Positions 34,770-43,337 of a stretch of 64,000 nucleotides of DNA are shown here, piece after piece. The position numbers and the translations under genes are program-made. Below the pieces are notes generated by a model. That model saw only the letters and a list, made by a program, of their open reading frames with translations, searched no databases and was not told the DNA's origin. Origin of the DNA: Phycisphaerae bacterium (GTDB lineage Bacteria; Planctomycetota; Phycisphaerae; Phycisphaerales; UBA1924); contig JAUIHS010000004.1 in NCBI GenBank assembly GCA_030432255.1, forward strand, positions 124,001 through 188,000. Direction: 5' to 3'. Position 1 is the stretch's first letter. The number at the start of each line of letters is the position of its first letter.

Positions 34770-36104
34770 CTACTCCACTTCCCCTTCCTCCAACTCCACG
34801 ATCACCGCTCCGGAATACGCGGGCGAGAAGACATTCGCGTAACACGACATCACGGCCGCCGCGTCCAGTTCACCCATCCCCGCCTTGATCGCCGCCGCAT
34901 CAACGCCCAACTGGATCCGGCGTCCGTGCGCAAAGGCCACGAAGTACGGGTTCCCCGCCGCCTGCACCGCCGGGAGTTCCGAGAAGCCAAGCGCGGGGCC
35001 GAACATCGCCGTGGTCGTCATGCGATTGATGAACTCACCTTCCTCCGGAACCACACCTCGGATGCGCTCACGAATCGACTTCAGCGCCTCCTGCGCTCCC
35101 TCCCGATCATCTGCTTCCGCCGTGAAGAGGATCACGCCCGGATCGTCGAGCGGCGCGAAGACCACCGGCGGCGCCGTCGCGCGCCGCATGCCGCCATCCT
35201 GCATCGACGCCATGTACAGCGATGACACCATGTGCAGGAACGCTGCGTAGTGCCGGTCGTCCGGCGCCGGTGCTTCGTATGCCAGTCCCACCACGTACGG
35301 CGCCGAACGCGACCACGGGCCCGCTTCCACGCGCATCGTCACCACCGAGTTCAACAGCCTCTCACCCCGCGCTCCAATCTCCGGCAAAGCATCGCCCTGA
35401 TCAATCGGCGCGAAGTGCTCGCGGAGCAGCGCCTCCGCATCCGCCGCTTCAAACGCACCCGCCAGCACCAGCATCGCGTTCCCCGGTTTGTAATACCGCT
35501 CGTAATGCGCTTGCACTTCGTCAACCGTCAGCGCCTTCGCCGCATCGATGATCCCCCCCTTGCGGTTGCCATCCACCGCCGGACGCACAAATCCCCGAGC
35601 AACGTTCATCGCTCCCAGCGCCGGCATGCCGCCGTACATGTTTGTCAACTCCGTCTCCAGCCGCGGCAGTTCCCGCTCCATGTCCTCCTGCGTCACCGTC
35701 AGGGCCGACATCCGTGCCGCCGCCTCCGCGATCTCACCGGCAAGGTCCTTCGGTGAGAAGACCGTCGCGATCACCGTGTAGTCCTCGCCCGTCTGCGCAT
35801 TGGTTCCGAGCGGTGGGGGATACGCGCGCATCCACGACTCCGCGGTCCGTGCAGGATACGCCTCGCCCGCTGCCGCCGTCACATACATGTGCTCCGTCAT
35901 GTGCGAGAGCCCCGACTTCCCCGGCGGGTCGTGCCACTCACCGACATCGAAGAGTGTCACAAGTGCGACGGATTGCGCCGACGCGTTCGGCAACAGGTGA
36001 ATCTCCAGCCCGTTGTCCAGAACGATTCGTCCTTCATCCGCTGCACGCGCAAGATTCGCCAGGCAGCACGCACCAAGTATCACCAGCAACAGCCGTGTCA
36101 TCAC
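34770..36104 (-). CDS. M16 family zinc peptidase, exported, single domain
   Basis: 444 aa with a signal peptide (LLLVILGACCLANLARA). The inverted zinc motif HMTEH (H68, E71, H72) is intact, and a downstream glutamate in MERELPRLETEL (about 143-152) can be the third ligand. The C-terminal half (about 230-440) is the second, non-catalytic M16 repeat. Members degrade short peptides in the periplasm. Its start overlaps the stop of the membrane-protein gene by 4 bases, making it the third gene of a GntR-membrane protein-peptidase operon. Confidence 0.9.
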   Translation of the reverse strand: MMTRLLLVILGACCLANLARAADEGRIVLDNGLEIHLLPNASAQSVALVTLFDVGEWHDPPGKSGLSHMTEHMYVTAAAGEAYPARTAESWMRAYPPPLGTNAQTGEDYTVIATVFSPKDLAGEIAEAAARMSALTVTQEDMERELPRLETELTNMYGGMPALGAMNVARGFVRPAVDGNRKGGIIDAAKALTVDEVQAHYERYYKPGNAMLVLAGAFEAADAEALLREHFAPIDQGDALPEIGARGERLLNSVVTMRVEAGPWSRSAPYVVGLAYEAPAPDDRHYAAFLHMVSSLYMASMQDGGMRRATAPPVVFAPLDDPGVILFTAEADDREGAQEALKSIRERIRGVVPEEGEFINRMTTTAMFGPALGFSELPAVQAAGNPYFVAFAHGRRIQLGVDAAAIKAGMGELDAAAVMSCYANVFSPAYSGAVIVELEEGEVE

Positions 36105-36955
36105 GTCGCCTCCACCGGCGCATTCGGCGCCTCTTCATCCAGTTCGCGCACCATCCGGTTCAGGCGCGCCCGTCGCATGCCGGACCAGACTCCGAAGCCG
36201 GCGCCCGCCATCCCGATCGCTGCACCCACTCCACCGCCCCACAGGCCGATGTTCCGGTCCATCCCGCTTGACGGCTCGATCCAGACCAGCACAGCGTTTC
36301 CTGCACCGATCATCAGCGTCATCACCAGGAACAGACCATAAAAGGCCCACGCCCGTTCGTTGCGATGGCGGGCGTAAGCCTTTCGCAACCCATCAGAGTC
36401 CGATGCGTCCATCGGTTCCGGCTCGCGCAACACCATGCCAATCGCCCACGGACCCAACGCCGCCTCCAGCGGAAGCAGCACCGCCGCGATCGGAAACGCC
36501 ACCCACCAGCGGAACACCGCCGCATCACTCATCTCGCGCGTCCATCGCGCTGCCATGACACCGAGGCACACCACCGTGACCAGCCACAACACGCCCCATG
36601 CCCAGCGCGGCACGGGCGAAGCATGGGCCCGTGATGCCAGAGACGCCGCACGCACCGTCCGTCCTTCGTGCGGCGAACCCATATCGCGATTCTTCAGCGG
36701 CATGATGCGCATCGCCAACGGCATCAGCGGACCCAGCGCCAGCCAGAACATGTGCCGTGCCTGCTCCGGAATCACCCACAGGTACAGCGCCAGCCAGACC
36801 GCCAGGCCGGCGATCGTGCCGATAACGAGCCACATCGTCAGACGACGCGCCCGCGCCAGTTGCGCCTCCGATGTTGCACGCGGCCGCACGCACAGCACCA
36901 TCACCAGCGGCAGGATGATCATCAGGGGTGGAAAGAGCCGGTCGTACCAGATCAT
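36101..36955 (-). CDS. Polytopic membrane protein of unknown function
   Basis: 284 aa with about six membrane segments (near 8-24, 40-60, 68-84, 118-136, 147-170 and 207-228, with a further glycine-rich one near 240-262). No catalytic or transporter motif was recognised; the overall look is that of SdpI/DUF1648-like regulatory membrane proteins, but this is weak. It overlaps both neighbours by 4 bases, so it is tightly coupled to a GntR regulator and an M16 peptidase. Confidence 0.7.
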   Translation of the reverse strand: MIWYDRLFPPLMIILPLVMVLCVRPRATSEAQLARARRLTMWLVIGTIAGLAVWLALYLWVIPEQARHMFWLALGPLMPLAMRIMPLKNRDMGSPHEGRTVRAASLASRAHASPVPRWAWGVLWLVTVVCLGVMAARWTREMSDAAVFRWWVAFPIAAVLLPLEAALGPWAIGMVLREPEPMDASDSDGLRKAYARHRNERAWAFYGLFLVMTLMIGAGNAVLVWIEPSSGMDRNIGLWGGGVGAAIGMAGAGFGVWSGMRRARLNRMVRELDEEAPNAPVEAT

Positions 36956-37371
36956 GCGTTGCCTCCTTTGCCACTCGCTGCGCCATAGAAACGCTGCAAC
37001 TGACGCAGCGCCGCAGCGCGCGCCACTTCGAAACTCACACCGGCGAGCTTGGCATCCGCCGCGACATCGCCGAATCCCCCTTCGATGCGTTCACGGGTCT
37101 CGTCATCGGACTCGTGAACGAGTTCGCAGTCCGAGGTCACCCGCGATCCCCGTCCTCGTCCGCGGGCCGTGGAGACGAGCCCGGCGCCCTCCAGGGCGCG
37201 ATACGCCCGGGCCACCGTATTCAGGTTCACGCCCAGGTCGGCGGCGAGCTGCCGGACGGGCGGCAGTTCATCTCCCGGCCGCAGTTCCCCGCCGGCAATC
37301 GCCCGCCGGATCCCTCCGACGATCTGGTCGATGACCGGCTCCTTGGATTCAAGCGACACAACAAGCATCAT
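36952..37371 (-). CDS. GntR family regulator, YtrA subfamily
   Basis: About 139 aa from the ATG at 37371 (MMLVVSLESKEPVIDQIVGG); the frame is open to 37407 but the operator lies there. The winged helix occupies residues about 10-78: IRRAIAGGELRPGDELPPVRQLAADLGVNLNTVARAYRALE is the classic GntR recognition pattern. The short helical C-terminal tail without an effector domain is the YtrA type, which usually represses its own operon. Start codon overlap places it first in a three-gene unit. Confidence 0.88.
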   Translation of the reverse strand: MMLVVSLESKEPVIDQIVGGIRRAIAGGELRPGDELPPVRQLAADLGVNLNTVARAYRALEGAGLVSTARGRGRGSRVTSDCELVHESDDETRERIEGGFGDVAADAKLAGVSFEVARAAALRQLQRFYGAASGKGGNA

Positions 37372-37382
37372 GGTGACACAAA

Positions 37383-37399
37383 GTATCATACATTGATAC
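37383..37399. promoter_or_regulatory. Probable GntR operator overlapping a -10 box
   Basis: GTATCA-TACAT-TGATAC is a perfect 6+5+6 inverted repeat 12 bases before the GntR start. On the - strand it contains TATGAT, a good -10 box. A repressor bound here would block its own promoter, as is common for YtrA-type regulators. Binding by this protein is inferred. Confidence 0.6.
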
Positions 37400-37408
37400 A
37401 AAAACAAG

Positions 37409-37447
37409 TCCCTCCAAGCCGATCCCTAACTCCCGGCTCCCAATCTC
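37409..37447. repeat. Heptamer-like array between divergent genes
   Basis: The + strand reads CCGATCC CTAACTC CCGGCTC CCAATCT CTACAAT with a loose 7-base period. Unlike the other arrays, this one lies at gene starts (upstream of the gntR operon and of the gene at 37461), and its last unit contains a TACAAT box. Confidence 0.4.
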
Positions 37448-37453
37448 TACAAT
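37448..37453 (+). promoter_or_regulatory. -10 box placed for a leaderless transcript
   Basis: TACAAT ends 7 bases before the ATG at 37461, so transcription would begin at or next to the start codon. No ribosome binding site precedes the gene, which supports a leaderless message. Confidence 0.4.
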
Positions 37454-37460
37454 GCCCGCC

Positions 37461-38054
37461 ATGAACGACCAGAACTTCGAAGTCCAGTCCCGGCCACAGC
37501 AACAGAGGATCAACGTCATCGGCGTCATCGGCTTCGTGCTGTCGCTCGTCGGACTGCTCGGCTTCTGCTTCCTGCCCGCCGCGGCCTTCTCTTTCCTCGC
37601 TGTCATCCTCTGCTTCATCGGGATGTTCATCGAGCCACGCGGGCTGGCCATTGCGGGCTTCATCATCGGGCTCATCGGCTCGGCGCTGATTGCGCTGATC
37701 GCGCTGCTCTTCGGCGGCATGCTCGCGCTCGGGATCGGCTTCGCCGCCATGCTCACGGAAGCCAACACCGAGATCGCGCACATCGGCGGCCTCGCCCGTG
37801 ACTATCACAACACGCACGCCGCCTACCCCGCGCAACTCTCCGATTTGAACCTCACGGCCGAGGAAGCCACCGATCCGTGGGGCAACGCCTACATCCTCAT
37901 GCCCTCAAACGACGGCCAGTCACTGACGATCATGAGCTGGGGACCCGACGGGATGTCGGGTGGCGACGACGACATCACGTCGACCATCAGAGCGGGCGCA
38001 AGTCCCTTCGACTTCAGCGAACCCGTAGAACAGGACGACGCGACGAGCCCATGA
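37461..38054 (+). CDS. Membrane protein with pseudopilin (GspG)-like C-terminal domain
   Basis: 197 aa. Starts at MNDQNFEVQ; an ATG 9 bases earlier falls inside the probable -10 box. Three hydrophobic segments (about 18-38, 42-62, 66-100) with a Gly-rich pattern like DUF4190 proteins. The soluble tail (about 105-190) reads like the C-terminal half of type II secretion GspG: YPAQLSDLN, DPWGNAYIL and SWGPDGMSGGDDDIT, including the calcium-loop aspartates. The N-terminus lacks a prepilin peptidase site, so it is not a normal pseudopilin but a membrane protein that carries that fold. Confidence 0.72.
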   Translation: MNDQNFEVQSRPQQQRINVIGVIGFVLSLVGLLGFCFLPAAAFSFLAVILCFIGMFIEPRGLAIAGFIIGLIGSALIALIALLFGGMLALGIGFAAMLTEANTEIAHIGGLARDYHNTHAAYPAQLSDLNLTAEEATDPWGNAYILMPSNDGQSLTIMSWGPDGMSGGDDDITSTIRAGASPFDFSEPVEQDDATSP

Positions 38055-38059
38055 GAAAA

Positions 38060-38081
38060 CCCGGCCCCTCAGGGGACCGGG
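38060..38081 (-). terminator. Intrinsic terminator of the HAF-repeat protein gene
   Basis: CCCGG-CCCC-TCA-GGGG-A-CCGGG forms a 9-bp stem with one bulge. Read on the - strand it is followed by TTTTC. It lies between two convergent genes and may stop the + strand gene as well, though without a T-tract there. Confidence 0.7.
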
Positions 38082-38112
38082 CACATGAGAGCTACTCGGA
38101 CTGTCAGTCAGA

Positions 38113-39258
38113 TCAGCGACGACGACGCAGAACGCCGGCGCCCGCGGCGAGCATCAGCACGCCCGCACCCGGACTCGGAATGGTCACGACCCAGCCCGTC
38201 GAGAACACCGAATCGGAACGACCGAGACCCCAGAAGGTCTTGCCGTCCGTCGACATGCCGAGCGGGAGCGAGTAGTGGAAGTTGTCGACGTTCGGCACAC
38301 CATGCGACGCAAAGAAAGCATCCAGCGAGACGATGCCGCCCGACTCCGTCCACAGCCAGCCCTCGCCGCCAGTGGGGGGGCCGAAGCCACGATCGAAACC
38401 GAGCACCGTCGAACCGTCATGGCTGACATCCACCGCGAAGCCGCGGGGAGGCGGGAAGCCACCGCCGAGAATCGAGCCGAGTTGCTGCATGCCGGTCGCG
38501 GCACTCCAGCGCCACGCTTCATTGGCGCTGCCTGTGGCACCGATACCGACGACCCACTCGCCATCACCGGACACGGCGGTTGCTTCGGTCAGGAACGATC
38601 CACCGGGGCCCTGAATGATGGTCTGCACGCCGTTGTTCCAGACGGCCGCCTGGCGGGAGCCGCTGTCGGAGTCCTGCCAGCCGACGACGACGTTGCCGCT
38701 CTCATCCACGGCATTGGCGCGCGATGAGCGGGTGGTTGTGGAGCCGAGATCGGTCACGCCGCTCCCGCCGTCCGTCCACTGAATGGCGCGGCCGTTGCCG
38801 CTCGATCCGGTTGTCCAGCCCAGACCCACCACGTGCTGACCATTGCGACTCATGCCCCAGCCGGAGCTGACTTCGGAGTCGGACGATCCGCCGATGCCAC
38901 CCAGCGCCGTCCACGTTCCGGTTGTGGTGTCATAGATGGACATCTCATGGAAGTTGGTGACGCGATTCAGGTCGGTACCCGAGACGCGTGAGCCATCGTC
39001 TGAGATGCGCGCCTGGCCGCCGACGCCGTTGCCGGCGATCACGCCGCCGATATCGGTGGCGCCGCCGCCGGGCGTCCACATGAAGTACTCGCCCGTGATC
39101 TGGTTCGAGCCCACGATCGTGGAGCCGTCGAACGTGCCGTCCTCGGGGGAGTAGCCGCTGCCGAGGTCCCAGAATCCGACGCCCGCCTGGGCCGTTCCGA
39201 CTGCTGCAAGCAGGCCGACGATGGCCGCTCGTCCGAAGTGTTCCAATCCACCATTCAT
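38113..39258 (-). CDS. HAF-repeat secreted protein with Pro-x-Pro/poly-Arg sorting tail
   Basis: 381 aa from the ATG at 39258 (GGAGAG before it). Signal peptide RAAIVGLLAAVGTAQA. The body repeats units of the HAF type: NAVDESGNVVVGWQDSDSG, AVSGDGEWVVGIG and DVSHDGSTVLGFD, a beta-propeller-like pattern common in extracellular proteins. The C-terminus is IPSPGAGVLMLAAGAGVLRRRR without the last residue repeated elsewhere: a Pro motif, a hydrophobic helix and arginines, a PEP-CTERM variant expected to be handled by an exosortase. Exported, then probably anchored or released at the envelope. Confidence 0.85.
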   Translation of the reverse strand: MNGGLEHFGRAAIVGLLAAVGTAQAGVGFWDLGSGYSPEDGTFDGSTIVGSNQITGEYFMWTPGGGATDIGGVIAGNGVGGQARISDDGSRVSGTDLNRVTNFHEMSIYDTTTGTWTALGGIGGSSDSEVSSGWGMSRNGQHVVGLGWTTGSSGNGRAIQWTDGGSGVTDLGSTTTRSSRANAVDESGNVVVGWQDSDSGSRQAAVWNNGVQTIIQGPGGSFLTEATAVSGDGEWVVGIGATGSANEAWRWSAATGMQQLGSILGGGFPPPRGFAVDVSHDGSTVLGFDRGFGPPTGGEGWLWTESGGIVSLDAFFASHGVPNVDNFHYSLPLGMSTDGKTFWGLGRSDSVFSTGWVVTIPSPGAGVLMLAAGAGVLRRRR

Positions 39259-39384
39259 GAGTGACTCTCCTTCTCTGGTCACGTTCCACCGCCGGATCCG
39301 ACCGCGAATCCGAACCGGTCAGACCGAATCCTAGCGAGATCCCCAAATCCCTGCAAGTTTCCTCAGGGAAAGTTTTGCGGAATA

Positions 39385-39413
39385 TTGCACAAGGGCATTT
39401 CCGCCGCTATCCT
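39385..39413 (+). promoter_or_regulatory. Sigma-70-type promoter for the HTH protein gene
   Basis: TTGCAC, a 17-base spacer and TATCCT give a reasonable promoter whose start point would lie about 40 bases before the ATG at 39461. It stands in the 200-base region shared with the divergent HAF-repeat gene. Confidence 0.5.
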
Positions 39414-39460
39414 TCCGTGACCGAAACAGGAACATTGCCTCATCCCCATCAGCCTGCCCC

Positions 39461-40678
39461 ATGACCACACCCACACCCGTCTTCGATGACCACTGCCGCG
39501 AGGCCGTCCTCGGCATCCGCAGTGCCCTCCTCGACCTCTACAGCGCGGTCGGTGCCGACGCCGCCCGCCCCCAGGACGTCGCCCGCCAGTTCGGCCTCAA
39601 CAAGAACCTCACCTGGAAGGTCGCCCGCATCATCGGTGCCGACAACGCCTTTCAGGCCGTCCCCCTCATCCCCGGCGCCGGCGGACTCGACATTCTCCTC
39701 AAGGCCATGGCCGTCGCCGGTGCTCCTGAGGCCGCAATCAACAACGTCCGCAGCGCCGTCAGCGAGTTCGATCACATGGTCGAGATCCACACCGGCGATC
39801 GCGCCACCCTCGAACTCGCTCTCGACAGCATGGCCGCCGGATGGAACTCCGAACGACTCGAACGCAGCCGCAAGATGGCCTTCCTCGGCGCCAGCGGCAT
39901 CTGGGGCGCACAGGCCCGCGCCAAACTCTCCTGTAACCTCATCGCACCCAACGCCGATGACCCCGGTCGACTCGACCTCGCACTCGTCGGCGGACTCGTC
40001 GGGTTCCGACGACTCCGCGCCGGCAGCGCCTGGCCACTCTTCCGCATCCACATGTATCAGGATGACGGAACACTCATCGAAGAACGCAGCAGCCCCATCG
40101 ATCCCGCCGGTGACAACGGCGCCGGACTCAGACTGCTCCCCGATTTCTGTACCGAGACGCTCCCCGACATCAACGCCGTGCGCGATGAACATGAGATCGT
40201 CTACGAACTCGCCGATGGACCCGTCGGCAACCTCGGAACATTCGATTGCTTCTTCGGTGAGTACTCCAGAGGAACAGTGCCACGCCATCGTGACCAGGAC
40301 AACGAACACGGCGAAGTCGGATCACTCATCACCGCGCCCATCGAGGCGCTCATCTTCGATCTCATCGTGCATCGCGATCTCGAGTTCGCCGCCAACCCCG
40401 AAGTCCTCGTCTTCGGCATGCGCAGCCCGAAGGAAACCAGCTACCTGCCCGAATCCAGCGGCAACCTCCTGCCCGTCCCCGATACCGTCTACGACATCGG
40501 GCACGGACCACCCAACGCCGCAACACCACTCATCCCGCGCTACCAGGAGATCATGCAGCGGGCGTTCGAAGCCTGCGGCTGGAACCCGCGCGACTTCTAC
40601 GGGCGGCGACTGATCCTCCGCTACCCGCCCATGCCCTCCCGGGTCGTTCTCCGTTTCCCCCTTCCGGACAGGCCGTAG
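39461..40678 (+). CDS. Conserved-looking protein with N-terminal helix-turn-helix, unknown function
   Basis: 405 aa, no signal peptide. Residues about 32-60 (AARPQDVARQFGLNKNLTWKVARIIGA) read as a winged-helix DNA-binding unit. The remaining 330 residues form an alpha/beta region with no motif I can name; phrases include GADNAFQAVPLIPGAGG, RKMAFLGASGIWGAQAR and GEYSRGTVPRHRDQD. It may be a regulator with a ligand-binding or dimerising domain. It is monocistronic by spacing (about 85 bases to the next gene) and has its own promoter. Confidence 0.75.
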   Translation: MTTPTPVFDDHCREAVLGIRSALLDLYSAVGADAARPQDVARQFGLNKNLTWKVARIIGADNAFQAVPLIPGAGGLDILLKAMAVAGAPEAAINNVRSAVSEFDHMVEIHTGDRATLELALDSMAAGWNSERLERSRKMAFLGASGIWGAQARAKLSCNLIAPNADDPGRLDLALVGGLVGFRRLRAGSAWPLFRIHMYQDDGTLIEERSSPIDPAGDNGAGLRLLPDFCTETLPDINAVRDEHEIVYELADGPVGNLGTFDCFFGEYSRGTVPRHRDQDNEHGEVGSLITAPIEALIFDLIVHRDLEFAANPEVLVFGMRSPKETSYLPESSGNLLPVPDTVYDIGHGPPNAATPLIPRYQEIMQRAFEACGWNPRDFYGRRLILRYPPMPSRVVLRFPLPDRP

Positions 40679-40763
40679 CGCACCGATCTCAACACATGCT
40701 GCGTCCGGCGCCCAGTCACGTCGGTATCATCAACCGAAGTCCATGACGACCGAGGGAGACGAT

Positions 40764-41942
40764 ATGCCGCGACGGACTCGACGCCGGACGATGCGCTGGC
40801 TGGCAACCCTGCTCGCGCTGTCGCTCCTCTCCAACGCCGCACTCTGCTGGTGGGCATGGACATCGGCCCACGTCATGCGCGATCAACCCCGTGGCTGGGC
40901 GTCGGACTGGTACGCACCCGTCCCTGACGACTGGCCGGCACCACGAACTGAGTCCGGCTTTCATGGCGTCGCGATTCGGGGCGTGGAGCAGTCGGCGCAC
41001 CTGGGACGGGAAGGCGGCAGCTCTCGGGACTGGTCGCTCCCGGGTCCGGGATGCTTCCTCGCGCGCTGCGACATGGGATGGCCCGCATCGGCCACCCGCA
41101 TCGCTGTGCGATGGAAAGCGTCGGACCTGCAGATGCTGACCGGCTCGCGTGTATCAGAACGGCAGTCGCTTGATCACATCGGCAGCCCATCCCTCCTGTG
41201 GACCGGCGCCATCATCAACCTCGCTGTCCATGCAGCACTGTGGTGCATCCTCATTTACGCCGTCACCGGGATCCGAAAGCGATGGAGGCGCGCAGGTTCT
41301 CACGCTCACCGCGCTCTCTTCATCGCCGCCTGTGTCATCTCAGGAGCCTGCCTCACTGTGATCACCTCATGGCTGGTGTGGAACGACGCACCGGAGTCAC
41401 CCCTGAAGTTCGCCGATGACCTGCCACGCTCACTGGAACCGATCCAGTACCTGCAAGACGTCCCTGACCCCGGACCGCTCTGGTTCAGCGTGGTGGCGCC
41501 CGCCGAGCACGCGGCCCGAAACCCCTGGCCCTGCGCCACGGTGTTGGTGCTCTCAACAATGAACTGGGATCGCGACGAGCACTTCAGCGTGAGCATCGGC
41601 CGCGTCGGGTGGCCATTCCACGCCATGCAGTCGAAGCACGCCTTCCAAGGGGGCTTGGTGGCAACACCTACGCACGGCAACATCTGGATCAGCGGCCTCC
41701 CCACACCCAAACCCCTGCGCGATCGCGGCTTCAGCACCCGCCTCGCCATCCGCCCCGCCTGGCCCGGCTTCGCGCTCAACACCCTCTTCTACGCCATCCT
41801 CACCGCACTCGCGATCACCGCAACCACCCGCGCTTTCACCGACGTGCGCACCTGGCACCGAACCCGCCGCGGCCGCTGCCCCGCGTGCGGCTACGACATC
41901 GCCGGCGTCACGACCTGTCCGGAGTGTGGCGCGGAGGGCTGA
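40764..41942 (+). CDS. Membrane protein with C-terminal zinc ribbon
   Basis: 392 aa from the ATG at 40764, which has GAGGGAG 5 bases upstream (40743 is an alternative). Membrane segments near 9-32, 140-160, 178-200 and 325-348. The last 25 residues hold two CxxC pairs (RGRCPACGYDIAGVTTCPECGAEG), a zinc ribbon found at the ends of many planctomycete membrane proteins. The soluble region between helices 3 and 4 faces one side of the membrane. Function unknown. The same module occurs in the gene at 53051. Confidence 0.75.
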   Translation: MPRRTRRRTMRWLATLLALSLLSNAALCWWAWTSAHVMRDQPRGWASDWYAPVPDDWPAPRTESGFHGVAIRGVEQSAHLGREGGSSRDWSLPGPGCFLARCDMGWPASATRIAVRWKASDLQMLTGSRVSERQSLDHIGSPSLLWTGAIINLAVHAALWCILIYAVTGIRKRWRRAGSHAHRALFIAACVISGACLTVITSWLVWNDAPESPLKFADDLPRSLEPIQYLQDVPDPGPLWFSVVAPAEHAARNPWPCATVLVLSTMNWDRDEHFSVSIGRVGWPFHAMQSKHAFQGGLVATPTHGNIWISGLPTPKPLRDRGFSTRLAIRPAWPGFALNTLFYAILTALAITATTRAFTDVRTWHRTRRGRCPACGYDIAGVTTCPECGAEG

Positions 41943-42058
41943 GTCGTTTTCGCAGAACGTCAGATAATCCTCGTCCTCATCGCGTCCAGGCACGCCGCGC
42001 CGGAATTGCCATTCGCAGGTGATCTTGGGAGCCGCTCCGCCGATCCGATAGCACGTTC

Positions 42059-42541
42059 ATGCCTCCTTCGATCGCGAAGAAGCTGCACGCGCCATTGGCT
42101 CAGATGCTCTATGTGAGTGAAGCTGCCATGCCGCAATCGCCCGCGGTCCTCGGGACCATCATGCGGGCCGCCGCCCGGAACAACGTGGTCGCCGAGATCA
42201 CCGGCATCCTGCTGGTCGGGGAAGGTACCTATCTCCAGATTCTTGAGGGAGATCCCTTCCGCATCGCGCGCACCTACGAGCGCATCCGCCTCGACGCACG
42301 CCACATGCATGTGCAGTGCCTCCACTTCGATCGCGCACCAAAGCGCAACTTCAAGGGGCACCCACTCGGACTCGCTCGACGCGACGGGACCGGCGCACAA
42401 CTCAGCCCGGAACACGCGGCACCGATCATACGCCTCGCACGGCGCATTCTCGATGCCGGGCCCGATGCGCCGGAAGCCGCCGTGAAGTCCCTGCTGGACT
42501 TCGTGGTCTGGTGCGAGAACGCCCGGGCCAAAGCCGCCTGA
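42059..42541 (+). CDS. BLUF-domain blue-light photoreceptor, single domain
   Basis: 160 aa. Residues 14-110 match BLUF: MLYVSEA, ITGILLVGEGTYLQILEG and a C-terminal FKGHPLG. The flavin-network residues Y18, N42 and Q60 have exactly the spacing of AppA (24 and 42 residues after the Tyr). The semi-conserved Trp and Met of AppA are His (101) and Leu (103) here, which may change signal kinetics. There is no attached output domain; a 45-residue helical tail ends the protein, so it probably signals by protein contact, as in short BLUF proteins. No partner gene is obvious next to it. Confidence 0.88.
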   Translation: MPPSIAKKLHAPLAQMLYVSEAAMPQSPAVLGTIMRAAARNNVVAEITGILLVGEGTYLQILEGDPFRIARTYERIRLDARHMHVQCLHFDRAPKRNFKGHPLGLARRDGTGAQLSPEHAAPIIRLARRILDAGPDAPEAAVKSLLDFVVWCENARAKAA

Positions 42542-42624
42542 GTGTGCTCGCGGCACCCCGATGCGATAGGCTACGGAGTCGGCCAGTTCCCCGCCCCCCA
42601 GTTCCGCGCCTCGCACTCCGCCCC

Positions 42625-43287
42625 ATGAACATCCTTCCCGATCACATCTACGCCGTGGCCACCGGAGACATCGTCGGTTCCACCACCCTCGACAAGGGGG
42701 ATCGGGAACGACTTCGCGACGTCATGCGCCAGGCCGGTGACACGCTCCGCCAACTCTGGCCGGACACCATCCCGCTCCCGGTCGCCCTCTTCGCCGGGGA
42801 CCGCTGGCAATTTCTGACGACCACGCCCGCCGCCATTCTCCGGCCCGCCATCCACTACCGCGCCGCGCTGATCGCCTCCGAACTCAAGGTCGACACCCGG
42901 ATCTCCTTCGGCGTCGGGACGGTCGACTACATCCCGGACAGCAACCTCCCGGAAGGGGAGGGTCCTGCGTTCCGCCGCTCCGGCCGACCGCTGGACACCA
43001 TGGGCAAACTGGGACTCCTGCTCAGCGCCGGGGACGACCGTCGGGCCTCGGGGTGGAACGCCGCCCTTCGCATGCTCGATGCCGTGATCCGCCACCAGTG
43101 GACGCCCGCCCGCGCCCGGGCCGTCACCGGGGCCAACCTCGCGCTCTCCCAGGAGCAGGTGGGGCAACTCTGGTCACCGCCGATCACCCAGCAATCAGTA
43201 GCCGATCACCTCGCCGCCGCCGAGTGGAAGGCCATCGACGATGTCTTCATCGCCTTCGAAGCCGATTGGGCACAACAGGCCGAATAA
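42625..43287 (+). CDS. SatD-like protein: nucleotide-cyclase-like domain plus C-terminal HTH
   Basis: 220 aa from the ATG at 42625; the longer frame upstream overlaps the BLUF gene. The N-terminus YAVATGDIVGSTTL with D15 and a later FAGDRWQFL with D59 resemble the two metal-binding aspartates of class III nucleotide cyclases; TRISFGVG follows. The C-terminal 50 residues (LSQEQVGQLWSPPITQQSVADHLAAAEWKAI) read as a helix-turn-helix. This arrangement is that of the SatD family (PF16264). Cyclase activity is not shown. It is followed by a DUF3307 membrane protein after 50 bases, a pairing seen for SatD in other phyla as far as I recall. Confidence 0.75.
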   Translation: MNILPDHIYAVATGDIVGSTTLDKGDRERLRDVMRQAGDTLRQLWPDTIPLPVALFAGDRWQFLTTTPAAILRPAIHYRAALIASELKVDTRISFGVGTVDYIPDSNLPEGEGPAFRRSGRPLDTMGKLGLLLSAGDDRRASGWNAALRMLDAVIRHQWTPARARAVTGANLALSQEQVGQLWSPPITQQSVADHLAAAEWKAIDDVFIAFEADWAQQAE

Positions 43288-43337
43288 CCTGTTCTTCAAC
43301 AGCCCATTAGGACTGTAATCAGGAAAAACAGCCTAAA

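Noticed and set aside
42625-43287. Calling the SatD-like protein an adenylate or guanylate cyclase
   Set aside because: Only the two metal Asp positions look right; the transition-state Asn/Arg pattern of class III cyclases is not clear. Left as cyclase-like fold.
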